Assembly (NCBI GenBank): GCA_963695675.1
Contig: CAVOGY010000007.1
Coordinates: 434,001 to 498,000, forward strand
Length of the DNA: 64,000 nt
From: DASUPK01 sp963695675
GTDB taxonomy: Bacteria; Actinomycetota; Thermoleophilia; Solirubrobacterales; 70-9
Direction: 5' to 3'
Shown: one piece after another, positions 41,641-51,445 of the stretch
Layout of the letters: each line of letters begins with the position of its first letter
How positions within the stretch are numbered: position 1 is the stretch's first letter
Translations under genes and position numbers: made by a program
The notes under the pieces: generated by a model
The model's input: the letters and a program-made list of their open reading frames with translations, nothing else
Told to the model about the DNA's origin: nothing
Database searches by the model: none

Positions 41641-41704
41641 GCGGAGCTGGACGGGTTCGGGAGGACGCGTCGGACGCTCGATGCCTGTGCTCTAGGGTCG
41701 AACC

Positions 41705-42136
41705 ATGCGGCCGTTTCTCACGATCCTCAAGTGGATCGCATTCGGGCTTGTTGCGTCGCTAGTAGTGATCCAACTCGTCCCCTACGGCCGTGAACACACG
41801 AATCCGCCTGGCGGGCGCCAGATCGCGTGGGATAGCCCACGCACCCACGAGCTGATGACCGACGCGTGCATGGACTGTCACAGCAACCTGACCAAGTGGC
41901 CGTGGTACTCGAACGTCGCGCCGATCTCGTGGCTGGTGCAATCCCACGTCGATGACGGTCGCGACGAGCTCAACCTCTCGACTGGTGAGCCAGAGGTCGA
42001 GAAGATGGTCGAGGTGATCCGTGACGGATCGATGCCGCCCTGGACGTACAAGCTGACCCATCCCGGTGCGCGGCTGTCCGAGCAAGAGAAGCAGGACCTG
42101 ATCCGTGGCCTGGAGGCAACGTTTGGCGGAGGGTGA
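41705..42136 (+). CDS. Membrane-anchored haem-binding-domain protein (CxxCH)
   Basis: 143 residues. An N-terminal helix (LKWIAFGLVASLVVIQLVPY) serves as signal or anchor. The haem site is MTDACMDCHSNLTKWPWYSN, with C-x-x-C-H; EVIRDGSMPPWTYKL holds the Met that could be the sixth ligand. This matches the haem-binding domain family Pfam 14376. It probably lies on the outer face of the membrane and takes part in electron transfer or peroxide handling. Downstream sequence is non-coding to the next repeat. Confidence 0.88.
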   Translation: MRPFLTILKWIAFGLVASLVVIQLVPYGREHTNPPGGRQIAWDSPRTHELMTDACMDCHSNLTKWPWYSNVAPISWLVQSHVDDGRDELNLSTGEPEVEKMVEVIRDGSMPPWTYKLTHPGARLSEQEKQDLIRGLEATFGGG

Positions 42137-42243
42137 GGGCGACTGAGGCGGCCCGGCGGGCGAGCGGCCACTGCGGGAGTCAGACCCGCTCATGGCTCAT
42201 CAGTCGTCGGTGGTTCGGGGGTCCGATAGTGGGGCCGAGCCCT

Positions 42244-42302
42244 CGAAGCCGCCGGCCTGGCGGAGTAGCGCTTTGGACGAAAAGCAGCGCTTTTGCATGG
42301 CA
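42244..42302 (+). repeat. Dispersed repeat with SnoaL-tail block, both hairpins
   Basis: GAAGCCGCCGGCCTGGCGGA then TAGCGCTTTGGACGAAAAGC and GCGCTTTTGCATGGCAGA. Hairpin 1 arms have become GCGCTTT/AAAGC(A)GCGC. The hairpin 2 right arm is altered. Confidence 0.85.
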
Positions 42303-42372
42303 GACGGGGTATCCGGTTAGCTGCCCGTTTCGTCACCTGACCAGACACGAGGGCGACGAACGATCAGGGCCT

Positions 42373-42850
42373 TCATGCCTCGGTGATCATTCCCGCCCGC
42401 GCAGCCGCCGATTCACCAGTGCTGGTTCGTCCTCGGGGGAGATCGACGGCAACCCACAGGCCAGAGAGCGCGGTCAGGCCAGCGACCACCGCGATCGCTC
42501 CGCCGAAGTCGATCGCGTCGGCGAGAAGGCCGGCGACAAGCCCGCCGGCCACGTAGCCCATGTCACGCCAGAAGCGGTAGACACCGACGACCGGAGCCCG
42601 GGCAACTGGGCTGACCGCGTCCGAGACAGCGGCGATCAGGGTCGGGTAGACGAGCGCCGTGCCGGCGCCGAGCACGATCGCCGCAGTGACCGCAATGCCA
42701 ATGCGTCCGTCGGAGGCGGCGAGCAGAGCCAGCGCCGCGGCCTGGATCAGCATCCCGGCGAAAATCAGCGGCTTGTCGGCCGACCGAGTCCGACCAGTGG
42801 CCGGCCCAGATCTGCCCGACTCCCCCGCCGAGGCCCCTGCGCCCGATAAC
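42373..42850 (-). pseudogene. MFS transporter remnant, N-terminus missing and frameshifted
   Basis: The last 125 or so residues (LIFAGMLIQAAALALLAASD and PVVGVYRFWRDMGYVAGGL) are the C-terminal half of an MFS transporter. Just upstream, in another frame, stands GLGGGVGQIWAGHWSDSVGR, the central motif A that should precede it; the frame changes at about 42781 (VGR followed by an extra base before KPL). The first half of the gene is absent. A clear relic between two repeat copies. Confidence 0.8.
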
Positions 42851-42917
42851 CCCGACTTATGGCCCCTCCCCCGGAGGGGATGAGGCTCGATCCATGGGTC
42901 TCCGAAAGATCGCATCG

Positions 42918-43055
42918 GCGGCCCGATTCGTTTCTCGCTACCACCGCACGCGTATCCGCGAAACCAGTCGACAACCCAACTAGGGAGCCGGCGCTCCGGC
43001 TCTCACACGAACGCGACAGCCGCCAGCAGTGCTGCTTTGCATGGAAAGCAGCGGT
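42918..43055 (+). repeat. About 140-base intergenic repeat ending in hairpin 2 (copy B)
   Basis: Counterpart of 36793-36935, roughly 85 percent alike by eye. Hairpin 2 here is GCTGCTTTGCATGGAAAGCA then GCGGT (43031-43055), of the CTG/CAG arm type. Confidence 0.75.
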
Positions 43056-43304
43056 TTGAGGTGACGCTTCTCGGACGCCGAGTCTGCGTGCGCGTCCGCG
43101 TAGCGCTGGCTCGTCCGCGACTGCGCGGCGCCAGCTGCAAGGGTCGGCCGTGAGGAGTACGGTGGTTGTTGGAACGGTTGCTGGACCTGCTGACGAGCCG
43201 AAGTAGACCCGCCATCCCGCTCGGTCTCCGGTCCGGTTGAAACCCAAGAGGACGCCCCCGTTAGTAACGCGCTAGCGGTCGCGGACTCGACAAGGAGCAG
43301 TTCC

Positions 43305-43454
43305 ATGAGCACTACTGCGGACCGATGGACCGGCGCAATGCGGTCGCAATCGGTAGCTGGCTTGACGGACAAGGAAGTTGGCTTCGTCAAGCACTCACAC
43401 CGTGGCGCGTCTCGGGAGCTCTCCAGTACTACAAGGAGCAACCCATATGAGTGA
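43305..43454 (+). CDS. Small ORF overlapping the ferritin-like gene start
   Basis: ATG 43305 follows AAGGAGCAGTTCC, a good ribosome site, and encodes 49 residues (STTADRWTGAMRSQSVAGLT to STTRSNPYE). Its stop TGA (43452-43454) overlaps the ATG of the ferritin-like gene at 43447 by eight bases. It could be a leader peptide for coupling or a small protein of its own. No family likeness. Confidence 0.45.
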   Translation: MSTTADRWTGAMRSQSVAGLTDKEVGFVKHSHRGASRELSSTTRSNPYE

Positions 43455-44109
43455 AGTAGGAACCCAAACCAAGCCCACCATTGAGACCGCTGCCGACATG
43501 GGCAGCAAGCAGGATGTCCTGGACTTCCTGGTCACCGAAGAGCAACTCGGCGTGACGCTCCTGACGTCCGCGATCCAGAACGCCAGCGGCACCCCGTCCG
43601 AGGCGTTCGAGCCGGTGCTGCGCAACGGCGTCACCACCGAGTACCACCACGTCGAGGCACTCAAGAAGGCTGGCGGCGAGCCGTTGACGACCAGCTATTG
43701 GTTCCCGGACGCCGCGTTCGGGGATGGAGGCATCGGCCTGTTCGAGACCCTCGAGGTCGTCGAGACGATCGAGATCAGCCTCTATCTCATGGGTGTCAGT
43801 GCTTATGCCCGCGAGGGCGACGACTTCGGCGCGCGCCTCTGCGCCGAGGCGATGGGCACCGAGGCCGTGCACCGCGCGCTGGTGCGCTTTGCCCAGGGAG
43901 AACTGGGCAACAAGGAAATCGGGGCGCCCAACGATGAGGGATTCGAGAACTTCGACTGGCCCACCCTCGCCGGGGTCCGCCAGTCGCTCGAGGAGCTCGG
44001 CTTCGGTTACGGGACCGAGAGCTCTCAGCCCGGCAAGTTCTACGAGTACCCCGGCGACCCGCTCGCAAGCGGCGTCGGCACGCCGGTCAACCACCCCAAC
44101 CCGGCCTGA
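43447..44109 (+). CDS. Ferritin-like domain protein
   Basis: 220 residues from ATG 43447 behind AAGGAGC. The four-helix part shows TEEQLGVTLLTSAIQ, TTEYHHVEALKKAGGEPL and EAMGTEAVHRALVRFAQ, each with the E or E..H spacing of the Ferritin_2/PCC13-62-type family (Pfam 13668). The tail GKFYEYPGDPLASGVGTPVN is common in homologues. These proteins may bind a di-iron site and are linked to oxidative or dryness stress. A strong hairpin follows at 44122, so this is the end of the transcript. Confidence 0.85.
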   Translation: MSEVGTQTKPTIETAADMGSKQDVLDFLVTEEQLGVTLLTSAIQNASGTPSEAFEPVLRNGVTTEYHHVEALKKAGGEPLTTSYWFPDAAFGDGGIGLFETLEVVETIEISLYLMGVSAYAREGDDFGARLCAEAMGTEAVHRALVRFAQGELGNKEIGAPNDEGFENFDWPTLAGVRQSLEELGFGYGTESSQPGKFYEYPGDPLASGVGTPVNHPNPA

Positions 44110-44121
44110 CAATGGAGCTGT

Positions 44122-44145
44122 GGCGCGGCGCGCGAGCGCCGCGCC
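44122..44145 (+). terminator. Hairpin after the ferritin-like gene
   Basis: GGCGCGGCGC and GCGCCGCGCC, ten perfect pairs around loop GCGA, 12 bases after the stop. No U-run follows, as is common in high-GC genomes. Confidence 0.7.
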
Positions 44146-44299
44146 CGCGGCCCTACCGGAGTTCATGGCCGCAGGTTGGAATCCGCTAGCGGTGCCTCCT
44201 CCAGCATTGGATCAACGGTGGGTGTTCTGCCCCATTGCACGGATTGCCGCTGTAGCGCAATATTGGAGTGCCCCCGAGCGATCTCGAAAGGAGCCCCTC

Positions 44300-44791
44300 A
44301 TGCCTCCGGGAGATGCCGTGCAGCAAAGACGAGCGGCGCCACGTGCAAAGCGCGTACTACTGCTTACCAGCGAGGACTTGGCCGACGCCAACGAGGTTCC
44401 GGAGCCAATTCGTCCGCTGATCGAAGAGGCAGAGGAGATCTACGTCCTCGCTCCGACGCTGACGACCTGGCTGCAATGGGTGGCAACAGACGTCGATCGT
44501 GCGCGAGTGTCAGCTGACGAGCGGCTTCGAAGAGTCTTTGACCACATGCACGCGGAAGGCCTGGCGCCCCGAGGGACGGTGGCAGACGAGAACCAGGTCG
44601 TCGCGATCGCCGACGCCCTACTTGACTTTGATGCTGACCTGATCGTCCTCAGGCTCCACGCCCCCGCCAGCGAGCACAAGAGCTGGCACGAGCACCGAGT
44701 TGCTGAGCGGGTCCGCGCGCACTTCGACGTGCCGACGATCGCTTTCTACTTCGACAACGAAGGACAGGTCGTAGGGCGCGAGGACGCCTGA
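44300..44791 (+). CDS. Hypothetical USP-like (nucleotide-binding fold) protein
   Basis: 163 residues from ATG 44300 behind GAAAGGAGC. RAKRVLLLTSEDLADANEVP opens a Rossmann-like alpha/beta protein; later LDFDADLIVLRLHAPASEH and VRAHFDVPTIAFYFDNEGQV. The DADLIVL strand and VP.. strand recall universal stress proteins, but the ATP-binding G-x2-G-x9-G is not seen. Its family is common in this group of bacteria next to ferritin-like genes (memory only). Function unknown. Confidence 0.65.
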   Translation: MPPGDAVQQRRAAPRAKRVLLLTSEDLADANEVPEPIRPLIEEAEEIYVLAPTLTTWLQWVATDVDRARVSADERLRRVFDHMHAEGLAPRGTVADENQVVAIADALLDFDADLIVLRLHAPASEHKSWHEHRVAERVRAHFDVPTIAFYFDNEGQVVGREDA

Positions 44792-44833
44792 GGATAGGTG
44801 GGGCGACACCAAGGCCGTCGCAGCGGAAGCCCG

Positions 44834-45223
44834 ATGAACGTCCGCTTGAAACGCGTCTATGAGCCCGCGGCGGCGTCGGACGGCTATCGGGTCCTAATCG
44901 ACCGCCTCTGGCCGCGCGGCGTTTCGCGCAACCAGGCCAGGCTCGACGACTGGAAGCGCGAGGTTTCACCGAGCGCCGAGCTGAGGCAGTGGTTTGGGCA
45001 CGAGCCGAGCCGCTTTGAGGAGTTCCGCCGCCGCTATATCGAGGAGCTTCGCCAGCAGCGTCCGCGGCTCACCGAGCTGCGGCGCCGAGCACGGGACGGC
45101 ACGCTTACCCTCGTCTATGCCGCCCGCGACAGCGACCACAACGACGCGGTCGTTCTCGCGGCCGTCTTGCGGCGCGGACTGCCTAGGCCTGGGAAGCGGC
45201 GTCGAACTCTCAGCCGCTCGTGA
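44834..45223 (+). CDS. DUF488-family protein
   Basis: 129 residues: NVRLKRVYEPAAASDGYRVL and IDRLWPRGVSR are the family start (R-x-Y-[DE]-P, D-R-x-W-P-R-G), followed by PSAELRQWFGHEPSRFEEFR, RRRYIEELR and LVYAARDSDHNDAVVLAAVL. ATG 44834 gives the usual length (about 120). Proposed roles for this family include a DNA-repair or nuclease link; unproven. It lies alone before a hairpin 2 repeat. Confidence 0.9.
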   Translation: MNVRLKRVYEPAAASDGYRVLIDRLWPRGVSRNQARLDDWKREVSPSAELRQWFGHEPSRFEEFRRRYIEELRQQRPRLTELRRRARDGTLTLVYAARDSDHNDAVVLAAVLRRGLPRPGKRRRTLSRS

Positions 45224-45253
45224 ATCTGAGCGCCGCCTAGCGCCGCGAAGAGT

Positions 45254-45278
45254 GCTGCTTTGCATGGAAAGCAGCGGT
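45254..45278 (+). repeat. Dispersed repeat, hairpin 2 only
   Basis: GCTGCTTTGCATGGAAAGCA then GCGGT: arms of the CTG/CAG type, perfect. Confidence 0.88.
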
Positions 45279-45350
45279 TTCGAGCTGAGGCTCGCAGCAG
45301 CTAGTCGAGCACGAGGCCGAGGACGACGGCGATCACGAAGACGCTCTGAG

Positions 45351-46316
45351 TCAGGACCGGCGCCGAGAGAGAGCGATCCCGGTAACTATTTCCCGTACGA
45401 CCCGTTCGGCAACGAGCGCCGTGACGTCCGCCGAGCCGACCGCGGTCGGGATCACCTCGACAACCTCGGCGCCGATGATCTGAAGCCGCGAGGCGAGCTC
45501 GCGGCAGGCCCAGAGCAGATCGGCGGAGGTCATCCCTCCCGGCTCGGGTGTTCCGGTGCCGGGAGCGAACGCCGGGTCGAGCACGTCGACGTCGACCGAC
45601 AGGAAGATCGGCCCGTCGCCGACCGCATCGGCAGCGCGCTCGGTCACCTCGCGTATCCCCAGTTCGCGAACGTCGTGCATGAACAGGCTGGTAATGCCCC
45701 GCCCGGCCTGCCATTCGAACTCCCCCTCGCCGGGCCAGTAGCCGCGAAGCCCGACTTGGGCGTAGAGCTTGGCGTCAATGTGGCCCTGCTCGACCAGGCG
45801 ATACATCGGGGTGCCGTGAGAGACCTCGACCCCGAAGACCTCGGTGCCCGTGTCCGTATGTGTGTCGAAGTGGACGAGGCCGACCGGACCGTGGCGCTTC
45901 GCGCAGGCGCGAATGTCGGGCTCGGCGATGCCGTGGTCGCCGCCGAGCACGATCGGGATGGCGCCCGCCTCCAGCACCTCGCCGACCGTCTGCTCGATTG
46001 CCTCGTGGCTGCGCGCGGGGTCGGCGGGCAGCACTGGCGCGTCCCCGTAGTCGATCACCCGCAACTCCGCGAGGCCGTCGAGCCTGGCCTCTAGGTGGGG
46101 GCCGGGAGGGCAGCTCGCCGCCCGGATCGCGCGCGGCCCGAAGCGGGTGCCTGGCCGGTCGGAGACCAGGTCGTCAGTCGGAGCCCCCACGATTGCCACG
46201 TCGGCGCCCTCGAGCTCGGTGAGATCCTCCGTGTAGGGCATCCCGCTGAAGCTGAGCAGCCCAGCGTAGTCGGGCTTCTCCCCGTACTCTCGCCAGCGCT
46301 CCAGCGGATCGATCAC
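45351..46316 (-). CDS. Ureohydrolase (agmatinase/arginase family)
   Basis: 321 residues from GTG 46316. The binuclear Mn site is visible: VLGGDHGI, VHFDTHTDTGTEVF and SVDVDVLDPAFAPGTGTPEP, the three family motifs, with the usual Ala of D-A-H replaced by Thr. The last motif with GTGTPEPGG fits agmatinase or guanidinobutyrase better than arginase. The N-terminus is close to the divergent decarboxylase gene (28 bases between starts), suggesting linked amine or guanidine metabolism. Confidence 0.9.
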   Translation of the reverse strand: MIDPLERWREYGEKPDYAGLLSFSGMPYTEDLTELEGADVAIVGAPTDDLVSDRPGTRFGPRAIRAASCPPGPHLEARLDGLAELRVIDYGDAPVLPADPARSHEAIEQTVGEVLEAGAIPIVLGGDHGIAEPDIRACAKRHGPVGLVHFDTHTDTGTEVFGVEVSHGTPMYRLVEQGHIDAKLYAQVGLRGYWPGEGEFEWQAGRGITSLFMHDVRELGIREVTERAADAVGDGPIFLSVDVDVLDPAFAPGTGTPEPGGMTSADLLWACRELASRLQIIGAEVVEVIPTAVGSADVTALVAERVVREIVTGIALSRRRS

Positions 46317-46344
46317 GCCCGTGGGATCATGGCAGCGCCTTGCG

Positions 46345-48291
<1,947 letters not shown>

Positions 48292-48630
48292 ACCGATTCG
48301 GCGATCCATCGCCGTGAGTTGCCCGGCTCGCCCCGCGGGCTCAGTATTGATGGCCTCGACGCGAACGAAACCGGCTTCAAGCGTCAGCGGAAGCGGGCGA
48401 CCCGCGGCGACGGGTGGCGGGCAAAGTGCGCTAATCGGCGCGCCGGTGCGCTGACGTAGCCAATCTTCCGGCCACCCTCATGAAGGCCGCTTGCAGAGCC
48501 TAGGCTTGGCGCGACCATCGCACAGACCATTGCGCGGATCCCACCTGCAGAGCGGGATCTCGACGCGCTCAATCCTGCGACTGCGCGCCCGCTTCCTGTG
48601 CGCGAGGGGCGTCGGGTTGAGAATGAGTTC
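48292..48630. other. Gap of about 340 bases before cassette copy 2
   Basis: No gene is called. A plus-strand stretch near 48510-48620 reads TIAQTIARIPPAERDLDAL and NPATARPLPVREGRRVENE, which may be a coding remnant without a start. It ends at the hairpin 2 that opens the 574-bp cassette. Confidence 0.4.
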
Positions 48631-49204
48631 TGCTTTGCATGGAAAGCAGCATCGCCTGACCGGCCAGATCTCGCGATTGACGACCTAGTCACCGCCGATT
48701 AGGGTCGCCCTATACGGGCGCGAGTGACGCGCACGGGACGCGACGAAAGGACGGCTTGATGGCTACCTACGTGATCACCCATGAAGTGGACGATGTCGAG
48801 CATTGGCTGAGCTCGCCGAAGCGTGAGGAGGTGTTCGGGCCCATCGGCGTCACCGTGCGGCCTTTTCGGGACCCAGAGGGATCCAACAAGGTCGCGCTGA
48901 TCGCCGAGATCCCCGACATGAATGCATTCCAGGAGTTCATGCAGAGCGACGCCGCCGCGGACGCCGAGAAGAACGACGGCGTCAAGTCGGAGACGATCCT
49001 CGTTCTGAGCGAAGGCGCCTAGCGGACAGAGACGCACGCCGCTGCGCCTCAAGAATAGGCGCGAGGACGCGACGCTGGCGGGTCGCGCTGGAGCCGTTCC
49101 CCTCGCCGCCGTGCCGCTGCGAGCGGCCGCTCTCGTTCCGCGACGAGCAGGCCGCTGACTCACTGTGCCTTCGGTGTACCGAGCTACCGCTTTGCATGGA
49201 AAGC
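48631..49204 (+). mobile_element. 574-bp repeat-bounded gene cassette, copy 2
   Basis: Same as 36918-37491 from TGCTTTGCATGGAAAGCA to CCGCTTTGCATGGAAAGC, offset 11,713, without visible change. Left flank is GAATGAGTTC, right flank CGGCGGTTTT, neither shared with copy 1. The perfect match suggests a recent copying event. Confidence 0.8.
48759..49022 (+). CDS. Small dimeric alpha-beta barrel-type protein (cassette gene, copy 2)
   Basis: Same 87 residues as the gene at 37046, including the ribosome site GAAAGGACGG. It begins ATYVITHEVDDVEHWLSSPK and ends SETILVLSEGA. Copy 2 lies between the decarboxylase gene and a minus-strand membrane gene, in other company than copy 1. Having two equal copies may only raise dosage. 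I see no enzyme motif; the fold is inferred from the strand and helix order. Confidence 0.8.
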   Translation: MATYVITHEVDDVEHWLSSPKREEVFGPIGVTVRPFRDPEGSNKVALIAEIPDMNAFQEFMQSDAAADAEKNDGVKSETILVLSEGA

Positions 49205-49210
49205 GGCGGT
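49186..49210 (+). repeat. Dispersed repeat, hairpin 2, right end of cassette copy 2
   Basis: ACCGCTTTGCATGGAAAGC then GGCGGT: arms of the CCG/CGG type, in contrast to the CTG/CAG type at the left end of the same cassette. Confidence 0.88.
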
Positions 49211-49232
49211 TTTCACTCGTCGCTCGCCCGAG

Positions 49233-49805
49233 TCAGTCCTCGCCGGATCCGAGCGGCTCAGAGACGGAGCGTTCCCAGGCCGAATTCTGGTTCTGGATCA
49301 TCGCCACCAGCGTCGGGAGTGCAACCAACGCCCCGGCGATCACCGCCGCAGCCAGTGAGTGATCGAATACCAGGATCGCCGCCAGGGCAGCGGTCGAGCC
49401 CGCCAGCACCGCCGTGATCACCGCGACCATCCCCGCCACAGTCTTGTACCCCTGCCATCGATTCCCCGGCGCCGGCTGCACGATTAGCTGCTCGGCCGGC
49501 GAGACCCGGAGCAGGTACGGGGCGATTTCCGGCGCGTGCTCGAGGTAGTAGCCCCGTAGCCGGGCGATTCGACGGGCGTACTCGGTGTCCTCGATTCCGG
49601 ACTGGAGTACTCGCCCAAAGGTCACAAGCCCGACGAATGTCAGCGTTGGAAGCAGAATCAGGCCGAATCCGTAGAAGGCGGCCCCCAAGCTGCTTGCGGT
49701 GGCCACAAGACCGAGGGCGACCAGGCCGCCGGAGACCGCCGCGAGGAACATGTTCGCCCGACCGTTCGACTCGGCGATCGTCGCGGCGCGAGCCCCCTGG
49801 AGCAC
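49233..49805 (-). CDS. Four-helix membrane protein
   Basis: About 190 residues. Two N-terminal helices (FLAAVSGGLVALGLVATASS and YGFGLILLPTLTFVGLVTFG), a soluble middle (RIARLRGYYLEHAPEIAPYL) and two C-terminal helices (VAGMVAVITAVLAGSTAAL and AAVIAGALVALPTLVAMIQN). GTG 49805 is the first start in the frame, but the frame upstream reads VTFITTEHF, which looks like part of the protein, and AAGGAGGGG lies at about 49895-49905 without a start codon in reach. The start may have been lost. Family not named. Confidence 0.65.
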   Translation of the reverse strand: MLQGARAATIAESNGRANMFLAAVSGGLVALGLVATASSLGAAFYGFGLILLPTLTFVGLVTFGRVLQSGIEDTEYARRIARLRGYYLEHAPEIAPYLLRVSPAEQLIVQPAPGNRWQGYKTVAGMVAVITAVLAGSTAALAAILVFDHSLAAAVIAGALVALPTLVAMIQNQNSAWERSVSEPLGSGED

Positions 49806-50038
49806 AAAGTGCTCCGTGGTGATGAACGTGACCGCCGCCGAGCGCGGGTCTGGCTCGTCAGTGCTGCGCGGGTCGCTGTCGGTCGCGGCTACCCCTCCTT
49901 CCTAGCTCGCGCATGCACGTGTAGTGGGAGTCGTTGACGCCCAGGTGTCGAGCACAGGCGGAGCCTATCGTCGTAGCCTGCTCCTCTTTCCGCGTGAAAG
50001 CGGAACGCTGAGCGGTCAGCACCGCTATTGCCCAAAGA

Positions 50039-50060
50039 GCCGCTTTGGACGAGAAGCGGC
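50039..50060 (+). repeat. Dispersed repeat, hairpin 1 only
   Basis: GCCGCTTTGGACGAGAAGCG then GC: intact arms. It lies 27 bases beyond the stop of the minus-strand SnoaL gene at 50088. Confidence 0.85.
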
Positions 50061-50087
50061 TCCCGCGCGAACGGCTATCCAGCCCCG

Positions 50088-50522
50088 CTAACTGCCGACC
50101 ACGGACTCCGCAGGCTGAATCGTGGTGATCGGATCGGCATGGCGGTGCACGAGCTTCCAAATTCCGTCCTCGGCTCGAAAGATGCAGGTGACCCGCAGCG
50201 CAACCGGGGTCATTTCGTCGCTTCCGCCCACCTTCGCCTCGAATCGCTCAATCTCGACGGTGTAGCCGAACTCGTCGGTCTCGACCTTCGCAAAGCTCTC
50301 GAACTCGACCACCCTGCCCTTCCGGTAGTTGGAGGCGGCTCGCTGTCCGGCCTCCTCGATCTGCGCGCGCCCGCGGGCCGGCGGGCCGAATGGATTGGCG
50401 AGGGTGGCCTCCTCGAAATCGCCGTAAAGCTCGAAGAACCCGCTCGGGTCTCCGTTGGCGATTTGATCCAGGGAACGGTGATTTGCCTCGATGGCCTGAT
50501 CGAAGCTCTCGGCAGATGTCAT
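50088..50522 (-). CDS. SnoaL/NTF2-like protein
   Basis: 144 residues from ATG 50522 behind GGAAGGAGAC. SFDQAIEANHRSLDQIANGD and FFELYGDFEEATLANPFGP open the fold; VALRVTCIFRAEDGIWKLVH and RHADPITT close it. The W-K-L-V-H-R-H-x-D end is the common SnoaL-like_3 form. It is on the opposite strand to most of the array and lacks the EAAGLSE end. Ligand unknown. Confidence 0.88.
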   Translation of the reverse strand: MTSAESFDQAIEANHRSLDQIANGDPSGFFELYGDFEEATLANPFGPPARGRAQIEEAGQRAASNYRKGRVVEFESFAKVETDEFGYTVEIERFEAKVGGSDEMTPVALRVTCIFRAEDGIWKLVHRHADPITTIQPAESVVGS

Positions 50523-50595
50523 CTGGGTCTCCTTCCGGGCAATCGGCGCCAGGCTATACCGAGGCCGGAGGCTCGTACTAATTCGCGGACAGGTT

Positions 50596-50645
50596 GCTGC
50601 TTTGGACGAAAAGCAGCGGCTCTGCTTTGCATGGAATGCAGCGGT
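50596..50645 (+). repeat. Dispersed repeat, both hairpins, compensatory arm change
   Basis: Hairpin 1 is GCTGCTTTGGACGAAAAGCA then GC: both arms changed from CCG/CGG to CTG/CAG, so pairing is kept. Hairpin 2 is CTGCTTTGCATGGAATGCAG, with one T-T mismatch. Confidence 0.9.
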
Positions 50646-50732
50646 CCTGCCTGAACCCGCGCTCAACACGGAGCGCATCTCGGGCCGGGTAGGATCGTCA
50701 GCGAACAGGAGCGGAAGAAGGAGAGTGAGAAG

Positions 50733-51119
50733 ATGGGCGTACAGGACTGCCGCGTTGGCGCCACTGTGCCGGTGACCGACATGGCGAGGGCGAAGGAGTT
50801 CTATGAGGGCCAGCTCGGCTTGTCCGGGGGCACTGAGCGGGGGGACGGCGGAGTGAGTTATGACTGCGACGCGGGCACGAGGCTCCATGTGTACCCCTCG
50901 CCCGAGAACGCCGGCAAGTCCGACGGCACACTCGCCGCATTCCAGACCGACGATGTCGATGGCCTGGTAGACCAGCTCGCCTCGAGCGGGGTGTCGTTCG
51001 AGCAGTACGACACGGATGAGATCAAGACGAACGAGAAGGGAGTTGCCGAGCTTGGCGACGTGAAGGGGGCCTGGTTCAAGGATCCCGACGGGAACACCCT
51101 GGCGATCGCGAATCCCTAA
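50733..51119 (+). CDS. VOC-family (glyoxalase-like) protein
   Basis: 128 residues behind AAGGAGAGTG. VGATVPVTDMARAKEFYEGQ opens and VKGAWFKDPDGNTLAIANP closes the fold. LHVYPSPENAGKSDGTLAAF is the middle strand and loop. Only one module of the usual pair of motifs is present per half, as in the bleomycin-resistance-like group. One-gene interval between repeats at 50596 and 51277. Substrate unknown. Confidence 0.88.
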   Translation: MGVQDCRVGATVPVTDMARAKEFYEGQLGLSGGTERGDGGVSYDCDAGTRLHVYPSPENAGKSDGTLAAFQTDDVDGLVDQLASSGVSFEQYDTDEIKTNEKGVAELGDVKGAWFKDPDGNTLAIANP

Positions 51120-51250
51120 CCCGGCGGATCGGACACACCGAGCTCTCGCTGAGTGCAGGTTGGAGAAAATCTGGCGCTGTGCTGAAGCGAGTACCGAGCC
51201 TCAAACGGAATAACCGGACGGGCGCCCGCAGCATGCTGAATGCGCGTGCC

Positions 51251-51315
51251 TGCTGGGCTGCGGGAGTAGGGCGATCGCCGCTTTGGACGAGAAGCGGCGA
51301 ATTTGCACGGAAAGC
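51251..51315 (+). repeat. Dispersed repeat with SnoaL-tail block, both hairpins
   Basis: TGCTGGGCTGCGGGAGTAG (tail block), then GCCGCTTTGGACGAGAAGCG and a decayed hairpin 2 (AATTTGCACGGAAAGC). Confidence 0.85.
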
Positions 51316-51445
51316 GCTATGCGGAGCTCTGGGCCGAGCGACCCCTGGGCAGCGGCTCCAAGTGGCTGGTGCCGGCGGATTCTGAGAGACTCGCATCCGA
51401 GGACCCGGTCGCCAAAGCAGCCCCACAAGGTCAAGGAGAGATCAC

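Noticed and set aside
45301..45363. Small membrane protein tail on the minus strand
   Set aside because: The peptide LTQSVFVIAVVLGLVLD ends with a stop at 45301, but its frame lies inside the ureohydrolase gene region upstream; too short to call, perhaps a relic.
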